Positions 1 through 7,806 of a DNA stretch of 13,927 nucleotides are shown piece by piece. The DNA comes from Lentisphaerota bacterium (lineage in GTDB: Bacteria > Verrucomicrobiota > Kiritimatiellia > RFP12 > UBA1067). The notes beneath the pieces were generated by a model. That model saw nothing but the letters and a program-made list of their open reading frames with translations, did not search any database and was not told where the DNA came from. The stretch's first letter is position 1; each line of letters begins with the position of its first letter. The DNA lies in NCBI GenBank assembly GCA_015061765.1, contig SUVZ01000053.1, positions 1-13,927 of the forward strand. Direction: 5' to 3'. Made by a program: the position numbers and the translations under genes.

Positions 1-1691
1 GCATGGCCAGTTTGGCAATGGACTATGTCACCAACGTGCACAACGAAATCATATTCGATTTTTTTCTTCCTGACATCCTCGACAAGACGGGAAATCCTCG
101 CTTCTGCGGGATCACCCCTGTCGGCGGCGTTGCAGTAGTGGATGTCGCCAAGCACGATGAAGCGTGTCGGAGGCACGGGTTTTGCGGAAACGGCATCCCA
201 ATCGTAGCGCACAAGCTCGCCGCCGCAATTCCACTCCTTTGGCGAGGTTTCATCCATCCAGTCTATCGGCTCTGCGGCGGGTTGCGCTACGGAGGCGCGG
301 GCAAAAGCTGCGCGCAACGCATCCTTCGCCAGATCGTCAAGGAACGGACGGTGCCACGAAACGAAAAACGCTCCGCCCGAACGCGACAGCAGATCGATCC
401 ACTGGCGATTCTTCGCCCAATCGATGGCTCCCGCATAAGAGAGCCCAACGCAGTCGCCGTCTTGCTGGTAGAACGTTCCGTGATGGTGCGCCCGCATTCC
501 GAGAGCGTTCGGGCCGCACAGTTTCGTAAGAGCCCAATCGCATCCGCTCGTATCGTCGCCCGTGCGCTGCACCTCGAAAAGTCCGGCTGCAAAGTGGTCG
601 ATGGCATTGCAGCCGATGATGACCACATCGTCTCCGGCGGCATTTCGCATGGCGCGGTAAAGCCCCAGAACGGTTTCCGCCGTTGTGCGCGTACGGTCCG
701 ACCATTCGAGCTTTTCCACGACGGGAGTTTCGGTGCGGAGATTCCACCTGCGGCACCAATCGAAGGTGAGAAAGTCGATCTTCAGAAGCTCGTACCCCCA
801 AGACCGGAATGTGGCTATGTCTCCGGCTATCGTCCGGGCCACAACCTTCTTCGTGGGATCCTTCTGGAAGTGCTTGAGCGGACGGTACCAAAGCCCCGGC
901 CTGACATCCATCGCCTTGAGCTTTTCGGCAAGTCTCGGCATCGGCATGCCCCAGCGGCCGTTCACGCCGCGCCATCCGTCCTCCTCCTGCCATCCATCGT
1001 CCGCAACGGCAAACGGTCTGTTGGCAAGCCCGTCGGCGAGCGCCAATACCGCTTTCGCGTCATCGAGAAAACCGGCGGCGGTGTTGCGTCCGTATGCACA
1101 ATACCAATCGTTGTAGCCGTACACGGGAGCCGCTACCGGGCGAGGCCTGTCGCACATCGCCCGGCAAAATGCCTTGGCGGCGACAAACGGAGATTCTCCT
1201 CGGACAGCATCACGAGCGACGATGGTACATGCGTCGAGAACCCGTCCGCCAAGTTCCACGGGATTGGATCCCGCCCGGCAGTCGAGAACAAGTTCAATTC
1301 CGTCCTTCGAAAGTTTCCACGACGCAAACACGTTCGGCTGGACCTTGACGCCCATGCAGCGCGTGCCGTCTTCGCCATGCTCGATGAAATACCATGGCAA
1401 AGGGCCTGCATCGGCAAGCGATGTCCATCCCGTCATTCCGTAGGTACGCTCCCAATCGCCGCCAAAGAACTTCGATCCGCCGCCGAAGCGCCAATTCCAG
1501 CGCATGCGCACGAACGTGAGCGGCGAACTTGAGGATATGCGCACCGCTGCGGCGGCGGAATCTCCCGCAATCTCGATTTTGGCATCTGCGGCTCCGTCGG
1601 CGACGGCCGAATCCGGTGCATTGGCAGGCAACCATGCCGCCCTGACGGCGATGGCTGAAACTACGGCAAACAGGAAGATTTCTTTTTTCAT
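1..1691 (-). CDS. Secreted GH36-like alpha-galactosidase fused to a metallophosphoesterase domain (partial, 3' end outside window)
   Basis: The frame is open from the ATG at 1691 to the left edge (563 codons) with no stop. Residues 1-19 form a signal peptide (MKKEIFLFAVVSAIAVRAA). Residues about 20-185 look like an N-terminal beta domain. Residues about 186-480 resemble a clan GH-D TIM barrel: YGYNDWY (191-197), ADDGWQ (230-235), PGLWYRP (265-271), LLKIDF (302-307, D306 the expected nucleophile) and QRTGDD (375-380, D379 or D380 the likely acid/base). 'AEPIDWMD' and 'W' near 487 mark the usual end of this glycosidase type. The usual C-terminal beta-sandwich seems absent. From residue 510 the chain reads RFIVLGDIHYC, then DFVVHVGDIVH about 38 residues later. 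This is the D-x-H...GD metal-binding start of calcineurin-like phosphoesterases; the GNHE and later His motifs would lie beyond the window. It is the last visible gene of the minus operon, 26 bp after the beta-helix gene. An in-frame ATG at 1709 is an alternative start. Neither start has a strong Shine-Dalgarno sequence. The glycosidase call is solid at clan level; substrate is inferred. Confidence 0.85.
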   Translation of the reverse strand, partial: MKKEIFLFAVVSAIAVRAAWLPANAPDSAVADGAADAKIEIAGDSAAAAVRISSSSPLTFVRMRWNWRFGGGSKFFGGDWERTYGMTGWTSLADAGPLPWYFIEHGEDGTRCMGVKVQPNVFASWKLSKDGIELVLDCRAGSNPVELGGRVLDACTIVARDAVRGESPFVAAKAFCRAMCDRPRPVAAPVYGYNDWYCAYGRNTAAGFLDDAKAVLALADGLANRPFAVADDGWQEEDGWRGVNGRWGMPMPRLAEKLKAMDVRPGLWYRPLKHFQKDPTKKVVARTIAGDIATFRSWGYELLKIDFLTFDWCRRWNLRTETPVVEKLEWSDRTRTTAETVLGLYRAMRNAAGDDVVIIGCNAIDHFAAGLFEVQRTGDDTSGCDWALTKLCGPNALGMRAHHHGTFYQQDGDCVGLSYAGAIDWAKNRQWIDLLSRSGGAFFVSWHRPFLDDLAKDALRAAFARASVAQPAAEPIDWMDETSPKEWNCGGELVRYDWDAVSAKPVPPTRFIVLGDIHYCNAADRGDPAEARISRLVEDVRKKKIEYDFVVHVGDIVHCQTGH

Positions 1692-1717
1692 TTCCGAACC
1701 GGCTACCATGATATCGA

Positions 1718-4651
1718 TCAGCGTACTATGACCCTGAAAAGACCGTTCCAGAAAGTGATGCGCACTTCACCGTCCGCCGCCGTGAATCGGCCATTGACAG
1801 GCACGCTTCCGGCATTGGCGATTTTCCACTTTCTGATCTGCGGCTTGGAACCGGCAGGATATGTAGCCACAAGCATGTTGCGGCATTCCGCAAGCGGAGG
1901 AAGAATCGCGTCGGCGGCAAGTCCGAGATCGACTATGGCCACATCCGCCTTCGTGCCGTCCAGCACCGGAACGCCCGAAATAACGCCGTCCGCAAAGTTT
2001 GCCTTGAGCGTCAGCGTACCGATGTCGCCACCTTTAAGAACACCGGAGCCTCTCGCCTGCACGGCTGATATCGCACCAGCCTGGGAAATATCCACGGTTC
2101 CCGAACGGATATCGAGAAGTCCGCCGAACTGGTAGCTGCCGTTCATGAATTTGACAGTTCCCTCGCCATCGCAGACAAGCCCGCCTTCGCCCTCGAAAGG
2201 CACCTCGGTGGCAAACGTATTCCCGGCGCCGGGCTTGAGGACGATGCCCGTCCCGCTCATTATGACATGGCGCGTGCTCCTAAGTCCAGCGCCTTCGTTG
2301 TTGTATGCGCCGCTTGCAAGGAGAAAGAGCGTCATATCCCCGTCGCCCCATCTCCATTCGGCATTGTCGAACACGAAATCCACTCTCCTCGATGCGGAAC
2401 CGGTGTCTTGACACATTTTCCCGACGGAAAAAACGCTTCCGTTGCGGAACGACATCTCTCCGCGCGAATAATCGTTGAAGTGCAGAATACCAGCATCGTT
2501 GATGCCTCCGAAAAAGCTGTTGTCGAAATCGGCGTCGATGTCACCATGTATTTTGAAGCCGTGATTGCCGCCGCCCGTGCCCGTGATGCCCAATTTCGAG
2601 TCGCGGAAGCGCAGACGCACGGCGGTACTTCCCGGCTGGGAACCGCGTGCATAGAAGCTTATCGAATTTAAGCTGTGCACCGAGGAATTGGTCGCCGCAA
2701 TGACGGGAAACGCGCCGTCATAAATAGCGTCCTCACCAACGCGGATATTGCCGCATTCCACATCCGAACCGCCTATCGCGCAAAGAGCCGGCGAATGCAC
2801 CGCCACTCCAGGCGCGTTCAGCCGCTGGCCGATCATCCAGTGTCCGGAGGTAACGGAACGGACTTTCACGTTGTCGAACGTAAGGATCGGTTGCACAAAC
2901 GTGCCGGAATCGCCGGAGACGTTCAGACCTACGCAGACAGCCGTACTCAAATCCACTTCCTTGTCCCCGTCTTCGCCGGATACGACTACGGCACCCTCGG
3001 CCACGCTGAATCCTGCGTATTGACCTCCGCTCACATCAGGCGCAGAACCATCGTCCGCAAATTCCAGCACTTCAGTATTGCTCTTGATGACATTGTTTGC
3101 GGCGGAACCGACTCCGAGGCCGCTGAAAAGCACCGTTTCTTTGTCCTTGGACGCCCGCACCGTCATCGTCCCCGCGCCACGCTTGACGAGTGCGCCTTTC
3201 GACACCGAAAAATCGTCGAACCGCACATCGCTGTCGGTCTTTACGACAAGAGCGTTCGTCGGCGATTCGGAGGACTTGAGGACGAATGGCGACGTCACCG
3301 TCATTGCCGTTCCATCGACAGCATTCATGAACTCGACGGTATCGTCCGTCAACGTCGTCCCGGAATCAGGCAACGCTCCCGGTGCCGCCACCACATTCCG
3401 TCCGCCGCCCACGACAAGCGGTTCCGCCAACTGGTTTGCCGCCCCAAGAATCAGCCGCCCCTTGCCCGTTTTTTCGATACCGCCAAACAGGATCGGCTTC
3501 ATGAACGAAACTTCCGTTCCGGCGCTCAAAGATAGCGGCAGGACATGCAAGAGTTCCATTTGCACATCGAAGAGAACTGACCCTGAAGTAACATTCAGGA
3601 AGCTTGCTCCCTTTACGGACGAAACGGACAATCCTTCTCCCGAAAGCGCATAAGATACGCCAGAAGAAACTTCAATTGCACCTACCTCCGCTTTGGAGGG
3701 AACGACGACGTCCGGAGATGCGCCAGGATTGGAGAACGATGCGAGACTCGCCGCAGAAGGCACGCCGGCGGACCATCCTGAAGAATTCCACTCGGGACCG
3801 TTCCACACCGTTTTGGCCGAATCGCCGAGAGGAGCGCTCTCTTTCTCCACCGAAACCGAGACCGTCGTCTTTCCGGTCGCTTCATCGTATGACATGGAGA
3901 AATGTCCGTAATTTCCGGAAGGAGCGGAATCAAGTTTCAATTTGCGCAGCGCCCTCTTCACCGAAAGATCGGAAGTAACGTCTCCATCAAACGCAAACAC
4001 GTCCAAAAGCTGTCCGGAAGCCGGTGTGGACGAGAATTTGATCTTCAAGCCGTCGACGGATATGTCCGTGCCGCGCACACGCACCACATCGCCCGGATCG
4101 ATCGCAAGCGTACCGTTCGATGCCGCCATACCGTCGACCGTCAGTTCGTCTACGTCGCCTTCAAGCTTGACCGTACCTCCATTGGCAATGACAAGCGTAG
4201 TGCGAAGCGTCGTATTTGACGCGAAAAGCAGACTGACCTTGTCTACAACCGTAGTTGAAACGGTATGGTAGCGATCGGGTTTCAGCGTGACGGAACCGGT
4301 CGTGCCGCACAACCTCAGCGTACCCCTTTCGCCGTTTTTGTCCGAAAACGACTGGCTGATGGAGATGGCAAGATTCGCAACATCAACACTCAAGCCCTTG
4401 GGACCTAATTCCGCCGTATCAAAATCCTGTATGATGTTCTGATTCCCATAACGGGCTTTTATCGTGCCGCCGTCCGCCGTGAGATAGCCGTGCGCATACC
4501 CCGTGCTGTCGAACAGCGCCGACGAATTGACGAATGCATGGGAGGCTTCCAAAACTCCCCCGTCGAGATCGACATATGCATCCTGATACTGGAGGCACCG
4601 TAACTTGCAACCTCGGAATTGCTGCTTGTGCCCAAATACAGGCGGTTGCAA
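1718..4651 (-). CDS. C-terminal part of frameshifted secreted beta-helix / autotransporter-associated repeat protein
   Basis: This frame carries about 955 residues of low-complexity beta-strand-repeat sequence rich in G, S, V, T, D and N, with recurring units such as GGTIKARYG, GGTVKLEGD, GEGGLVCDGEGTVKF and GTVDIS. A second copy of the W...W...GVP module (VWNGPEWNSSGWSAGVP) lies about 290 residues in. The nominal start at 4651 is not credible: its first ~20 residues (MQPPVFGHKQQ...) are antisense-like filler. Convincing repeat sequence begins at YQDAYVDLDGG, around 4585, directly after the inverted repeat at 4591-4665. It therefore continues the protein encoded from 6099 in another frame. 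The C-terminus (FWNGLFRVIVR, stop 1718-1720) shows no 12-strand autotransporter barrel, PEP-CTERM or LPXTG-like anchor that I can recognise. Probable role: extracellular or surface beta-helix scaffold, adhesin or glycan-binding protein. No catalytic motif is visible, so the function is unknown. Confidence 0.75.
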   Translation of the reverse strand: MQPPVFGHKQQFRGCKLRCLQYQDAYVDLDGGVLEASHAFVNSSALFDSTGYAHGYLTADGGTIKARYGNQNIIQDFDTAELGPKGLSVDVANLAISISQSFSDKNGERGTLRLCGTTGSVTLKPDRYHTVSTTVVDKVSLLFASNTTLRTTLVIANGGTVKLEGDVDELTVDGMAASNGTLAIDPGDVVRVRGTDISVDGLKIKFSSTPASGQLLDVFAFDGDVTSDLSVKRALRKLKLDSAPSGNYGHFSMSYDEATGKTTVSVSVEKESAPLGDSAKTVWNGPEWNSSGWSAGVPSAASLASFSNPGASPDVVVPSKAEVGAIEVSSGVSYALSGEGLSVSSVKGASFLNVTSGSVLFDVQMELLHVLPLSLSAGTEVSFMKPILFGGIEKTGKGRLILGAANQLAEPLVVGGGRNVVAAPGALPDSGTTLTDDTVEFMNAVDGTAMTVTSPFVLKSSESPTNALVVKTDSDVRFDDFSVSKGALVKRGAGTMTVRASKDKETVLFSGLGVGSAANNVIKSNTEVLEFADDGSAPDVSGGQYAGFSVAEGAVVVSGEDGDKEVDLSTAVCVGLNVSGDSGTFVQPILTFDNVKVRSVTSGHWMIGQRLNAPGVAVHSPALCAIGGSDVECGNIRVGEDAIYDGAFPVIAATNSSVHSLNSISFYARGSQPGSTAVRLRFRDSKLGITGTGGGNHGFKIHGDIDADFDNSFFGGINDAGILHFNDYSRGEMSFRNGSVFSVGKMCQDTGSASRRVDFVFDNAEWRWGDGDMTLFLLASGAYNNEGAGLRSTRHVIMSGTGIVLKPGAGNTFATEVPFEGEGGLVCDGEGTVKFMNGSYQFGGLLDIRSGTVDISQAGAISAVQARGSGVLKGGDIGTLTLKANFADGVISGVPVLDGTKADVAIVDLGLAADAILPPLAECRNMLVATYPAGSKPQIRKWKIANAGSVPVNGRFTAADGEVRITFWNGLFRVIVR

Positions 4652-6099
4652 GTTACGGTGCCTCCTGTCATCCTGAATCGCTGAGTATGGTGAAGGGTAC
4701 CTTCTGTCTTATTCACTTCCTGGTTCTTGCCGACGTTTATGTCACCGCAGAAGATGTGTCCGCCCGACACCCTGAGTTCGCCGTTTCCCGGACCTATTTT
4801 GATGCCGCAATTGACATACGGATTGCCGTTGTTTGTGACCCAAAGGTCGATATCGCCTCCCCGCATGTCAAACAAGGCGTCTGATGCGGGACCATTGGCG
4901 ATATTGATCGAAAAAGAACCTGTGCCCGACGGATGGAGCGGACGGATGCGTCCTCCGGTCATCACAACACGGTTCGAAGCATATGCGGCATCGCCGACAT
5001 TGAATTTGGCGTCTTTTTCAGTCGGCAGACCGACAACCGAATCATCCCCCTCAATCAGCATGTCGCACAACATTTCCTCTTTTCGGGACAAAGCAGTTTT
5101 CCCGAGACCGATGACGACAGGAAAAGCGACATCGACACCATCCGATATCTTTACCGATGTATTTCCTTCAAAATAGCATCCGGCAAACTGCACAAGGTCT
5201 ATCGCAGTCTCGTTTCCGGCAAACTCGATTTCATGGCGGCGAAGCGGCCCCAACACGGAACCTGCCGCAAATTCGGGCGCATTGCCGGAAGCGACACCGA
5301 CGATCCGACCGCCATCCTTGACGGCAAGGCTGTTCGTTCCGGCATAGTCGTATCTTGCTTGATTCCCGTATTTGAAGTTGCCGTGCAGTTCGACGCATCC
5401 ACCTTCCAAAACCGCAAATGAAGAGTTCGTTGCGGCAAGAGACATATTCGCCGTGGCGCACTTGATTGTCGCATTGCTGACCAATGCCTCGGCACGCGAA
5501 ATTGGATGGGGCGCAAAGTTGAAGATCCATTTTCCGCATCCGCCGACATTGAAATCGAACAGTCCGGAAATGAAATCGAGCTTTATGCTCCTTGGATCCT
5601 GCGACGAAGTGCGCAAGAGCGCATCGCGCCATTCAAGTACCGGCTCGAGATGTCCGTTCGTCGCATCGGTCCTTTCCACGTCCAACGCGGATGAGCTGGA
5701 TGTCGATTCCGACATTATGCGAAACGGATAGAACGATCCGTTGTTGTCGTTCAATCCGCGTGCAAAATCCCCTTCCGACAGCTCGCCCATCGAAAACGTG
5801 CGGCCTTTGCCGTTCAGGGTTATGGCCGAGGGATTGACGTGCAGGAGATGCAGGTAGTTGATATGGTTCGTCGCATCGGGAAGAAGCACTTCGGTGCCGA
5901 TCCCCGACTTTGCTCCACTCACGTTTATCTTCGCGGCGGTGCATTTGTCCGCCGGAACCAATCCATCCGACCAGTTTGCGGGGTCAGACCATTCGCCTGA
6001 GGCAATATCCACGTCCCAGTCGCTTGCCGCCACTTTATTTTCGTCTGCGAATGCCGCGCATGCGGCGAGAGATGTTGCGATAAGCAGTCTCAATGTCAT
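4459..6099 (-). CDS. N-terminal part of the same beta-helix / autotransporter-repeat protein, ending in a frameshift
   Basis: The start at 6099 gives MTLRLLIATSLAACAAFA, a clean Sec signal peptide, with AAAGGTGCAGGA upstream as the ribosome site. The frame is open further up to 6198, but that would overlap the preceding gene and add a charged, non-signal leader, so I reject the longer start. The mature part opens with the module DWDVDIASGEWSDPANWSDGLVP, common at the start of repeat-rich secreted proteins of PVC bacteria, then beta-helix-like sequence with units such as GGDIDLWVTNNG, GGHIFCGDINVG and GGTVTCNRLYLG. At about residue 503 the protein-like sequence stops. After SNSEVASYGAS the frame degenerates into an Arg/Met-rich tail ending at 4459, while sensible sequence continues in the -1 frame (1718-4651). 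As written the product is 546 residues; the repaired protein would be about 1460. The gene starts 52 bp after the GH109-like gene, so the two are probably cotranscribed. Confidence 0.75.
   Translation of the reverse strand: MTLRLLIATSLAACAAFADENKVAASDWDVDIASGEWSDPANWSDGLVPADKCTAAKINVSGAKSGIGTEVLLPDATNHINYLHLLHVNPSAITLNGKGRTFSMGELSEGDFARGLNDNNGSFYPFRIMSESTSSSSALDVERTDATNGHLEPVLEWRDALLRTSSQDPRSIKLDFISGLFDFNVGGCGKWIFNFAPHPISRAEALVSNATIKCATANMSLAATNSSFAVLEGGCVELHGNFKYGNQARYDYAGTNSLAVKDGGRIVGVASGNAPEFAAGSVLGPLRRHEIEFAGNETAIDLVQFAGCYFEGNTSVKISDGVDVAFPVVIGLGKTALSRKEEMLCDMLIEGDDSVVGLPTEKDAKFNVGDAAYASNRVVMTGGRIRPLHPSGTGSFSINIANGPASDALFDMRGGDIDLWVTNNGNPYVNCGIKIGPGNGELRVSGGHIFCGDINVGKNQEVNKTEGTLHHTQRFRMTGGTVTCNRLYLGTSSNSEVASYGASSIRMHMSISTGEFWKPPMHSSIRRRCSTARGMRTAISRRTAAR
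4591..4665. repeat. Perfect 22-bp inverted repeat with 31-nt spacer at the frame break
   Basis: Arms at 4591-4612 and 4644-4665 are perfect reverse complements (22 of 22), separated by 31 nt. In the gene's sense direction the first arm encodes GGTVTCN, a sensible beta-helix unit, and the second encodes VASYGAS. An 8-nt direct repeat (catcctga on the plus strand, 4579-4586 and 4669-4676) brackets the structure. The coding frame changes immediately downstream of the second arm. The copy could be a template-switch mutation, an amplification or assembly inversion artefact, or a real structured element. Confidence 0.9.
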
Positions 6100-6151
6100 A
6101 GTCCTGCACCTTTCTTCGTGTTCGAATCGCGTTTGGGATGAAACCTGGCCC

Positions 6152-7744
6152 TCAGACCTCCAGAGCGGCATTGTTCTTCTTGACCTGATCGATGCCAAGC
6201 CCGCCTATTTTGGAAAGATCGACGGTCTCGATCCCGAACGGTTTCTGGTTCTTCCATTCGCCCTTGGTGAAATCCGGCACGTCAACGGAATTCGAACGGT
6301 TGCGCACCGATCTTTCGGAAAGTTCGCCGATGCAGCACGAAGCGGCGAGATCGTACACGTTCGTGTCGAGCGGAATGCCGTTCTGGAGGCAGTAGGCCCA
6401 GCGCAAATCCATAAGGAAGTCCATTCCGCCGTGTCCGCCGACCTTCTTGGCGATTTCCCCGGCCTGCCTCCAGTACGGATGCATGTATTCCTCGCGGAGT
6501 TCCTTCTGGCGTTCCTCCGTGAAATAGTCGTGTACGCCTGCGCCCGGTTTCTCCTCCCATCCGAAACGGACTGGCCATTCGCACTGAAGGGCATCCTTGC
6601 CGTACACGAACGCCCCGCCGGTGAACGATCCCTTCGTGCCGGTGATCCTGTTGATGCGCGAATACGGACGCGGGGACGAAACGTCGTGCTGGATCATGAT
6701 CGAACGCCCGTTTGCCGTCTTCACGAGCGTGGTGTTCATGTCGCCCATCTGCACCTTGCACCTATGGTGCCAATCGCCGGCGGGATATGCGGCCTTGCCG
6801 TACGCTTCGAAATTGTACTGGTTCGATTCGAGAGACACGAGATAGTCGAAACGGTCGCCGCGGTTTATCCCCATGTTCTGCATGAGCGGGATGAGTCCGT
6901 GCGTAACGTACTGGTTGCCTTTGTGCACGGTGTTCCAGCGCAAACGCCAATGGTTCCAGTATGCGTAGGCGTCCTTGCCGAGATCGTTGTAGCTGCGGGC
7001 GCGAAGATCGTGGATGTACGCGCCCTCGCCGTGGACCAGTTCGCCGAGCAAGCCCAGACGGCACATGTTGAGCGCGAGAAGTTCGGCCTCGCCGTAGCAG
7101 CAGTTTTCGAGCTGCATGCAGTTCATGCGCGTCTTTTCGGAAGTCTCGACAAGCTCCCAGCACTCATCGACCGTAAAAGCGCTCGGAACCTCCACAAAAG
7201 CATGCTTCCCGGCCCGCATCGCATAAAGGGCTATCGGAACGTGCAATTCCCACGGAGTCGTGTTGTAGATGCAGTCGACGCCATCCCAATCGCACATCGC
7301 CTTGTAGGCATCCTTGCCGACGAACTCCTTGGCGGCAGGACGCTTTGTGTCCTTCAGCCACTTCTGCAAGCCATCGACAGCACACTGCCTGACATCGCAG
7401 AGAGCCGCCACTTCCACCCCGGGAATGCTGGAGATGCGGTGGACAGCATCCTTTCCGCGCTCGCCAACCCCCGCGACGCCGACGCGGATTTTGCCCATAG
7501 GCTTGGCGACGAAACCAAACATCGAACCGCCCGCTCCGAATCCCGGGCCTTGCTTTGCGCTCATGCAGCCTGCGGCAACGGCAGCCGCACCCATCCATGC
7601 CGTTCCCTTGAGAAAATCGCGTCTGTTGGTATTCATATCCCTTTTTCCCGTTGCTATCCCATTGGCGGGGTATATTCCCTTCTTTTTCTGTGAGCGGAAA
7701 AGTACACATTTCCGTTCACACCGCGAATTCAGCGCATTCCTCAT
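6152..7744 (-). CDS. Tat-exported Gfo/Idh/MocA family protein, GH109-like
   Basis: Residues are numbered from the inner Met at 7636. MNTNRRDFLKG is a twin-arginine signal followed by a hydrophobic segment and AAGC24, a possible lipobox. GKIRVGVAGVGERGK (48-62) is the Rossmann NAD(P) site. HAFVEVPSAFTVDECW (145-160) holds EVP in place of the usual EKP of the superfamily. LENCCYGE (176-183), AYIHDLR (206-212), HKGNQYVTHGLIP (238-250) and NRITGTKGSF (329-338) match the pattern of GH109 alpha-N-acetylgalactosaminidases, which use tightly bound NAD in an oxidation-elimination-addition mechanism. The length of 494 residues from the inner Met fits that family. The start is ambiguous. ATG 7744 has a perfect AAGGAGG six bases upstream and lies just after the promoter, giving 36 extra N-terminal residues. 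ATG 7636 gives a normal Tat signal with only a weak GGGAAAAAGGG site. I list the longer form. This is the first gene of the minus operon. Activity on GalNAc is inferred; other Gfo/Idh glycosidases or dehydrogenases are possible. Confidence 0.88.
   Translation of the reverse strand: MRNALNSRCERKCVLFRSQKKKGIYPANGIATGKRDMNTNRRDFLKGTAWMGAAAVAAGCMSAKQGPGFGAGGSMFGFVAKPMGKIRVGVAGVGERGKDAVHRISSIPGVEVAALCDVRQCAVDGLQKWLKDTKRPAAKEFVGKDAYKAMCDWDGVDCIYNTTPWELHVPIALYAMRAGKHAFVEVPSAFTVDECWELVETSEKTRMNCMQLENCCYGEAELLALNMCRLGLLGELVHGEGAYIHDLRARSYNDLGKDAYAYWNHWRLRWNTVHKGNQYVTHGLIPLMQNMGINRGDRFDYLVSLESNQYNFEAYGKAAYPAGDWHHRCKVQMGDMNTTLVKTANGRSIMIQHDVSSPRPYSRINRITGTKGSFTGGAFVYGKDALQCEWPVRFGWEEKPGAGVHDYFTEERQKELREEYMHPYWRQAGEIAKKVGGHGGMDFLMDLRWAYCLQNGIPLDTNVYDLAASCCIGELSERSVRNRSNSVDVPDFTKGEWKNQKPFGIETVDLSKIGGLGIDQVKKNNAALEV
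7688..7721. promoter_or_regulatory. Interrupted dyad between the two candidate starts of the GH109-like gene
   Basis: Arms ctgtgagcggaaa (7688-7700) and tttccgttcacac (7709-7721) are complementary at 11 of 13 positions around an 8-nt centre. It lies roughly 50-80 bases downstream of the predicted transcription start, where a roadblock operator or an RNA hairpin could control the operon. Regulatory function is inferred from symmetry and position only. Confidence 0.4.
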
Positions 7745-7750
7745 GAAGTT

Positions 7751-7757
7751 CCTCCTT
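7751..7757 (-). promoter_or_regulatory. Strong Shine-Dalgarno sequence (AAGGAGG) for ATG at 7744
   Basis: The minus strand reads AAGGAGG, then six bases, then ATG at 7744-7742. It is the best ribosome site in the window and is the reason for preferring 7744 over 7636 as the main start of the GH109-like gene. Confidence 0.7.
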
Positions 7758-7776
7758 AAGAAAAGAAACATTCCGT

Positions 7777-7806
7777 ACTATAACACACAGCTTTTTTTTT
7801 TGTCAA
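7777..7806 (-). promoter_or_regulatory. Sigma70-type promoter of the glycan operon
   Basis: The minus strand shows TTGACA (complement of 7801-7806), an 18-nt A-rich spacer, and TATAGT (complement of 7777-7782). The predicted start near 7770 leaves a leader of about 26 nt to the ATG at 7744. The -35 box is a perfect consensus and the flanks are AT-rich. It would drive the GH109-like, beta-helix and glycosidase-phosphoesterase genes. Confidence 0.7.

Noticed and set aside
3..1532. 509-codon plus-strand ORF
   Set aside because: It is the exact antisense of the glycosidase-phosphoesterase gene in the same codon register; the peptide is Arg/His/Pro-rich with no domain, whereas the minus frame shows clear motifs.
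2675..3535. 286-codon plus-strand ORF
   Set aside because: Antisense of the beta-helix gene, His/Arg-rich, without ribosome site or domain.
4591..4711. Programmed -1 ribosomal frameshift driven by the hairpin
   Set aside because: No slippery heptamer precedes the hairpin in the mRNA, and protein-like sequence changes frame after the hairpin rather than before it.
4534..4884. Plus-strand ORF that also contains GGTVTCN and VASYGAS
   Set aside because: The shared peptides are only the result of the 22-bp inverted repeat, which reads alike on both strands; the rest of the ORF is an antisense shadow.
6100..6198. Upstream extension of the beta-helix gene to the ATG at 6198
   Set aside because: It would overlap the end of the GH109-like gene and place 33 charged residues before a clear signal peptide; the ATG at 6099 fits better.
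5858..7693. 611-codon plus-strand ORF
   Set aside because: Antisense of the GH109-like gene and of the start of the beta-helix gene; no recognisable motif and a composition typical of shadow frames.
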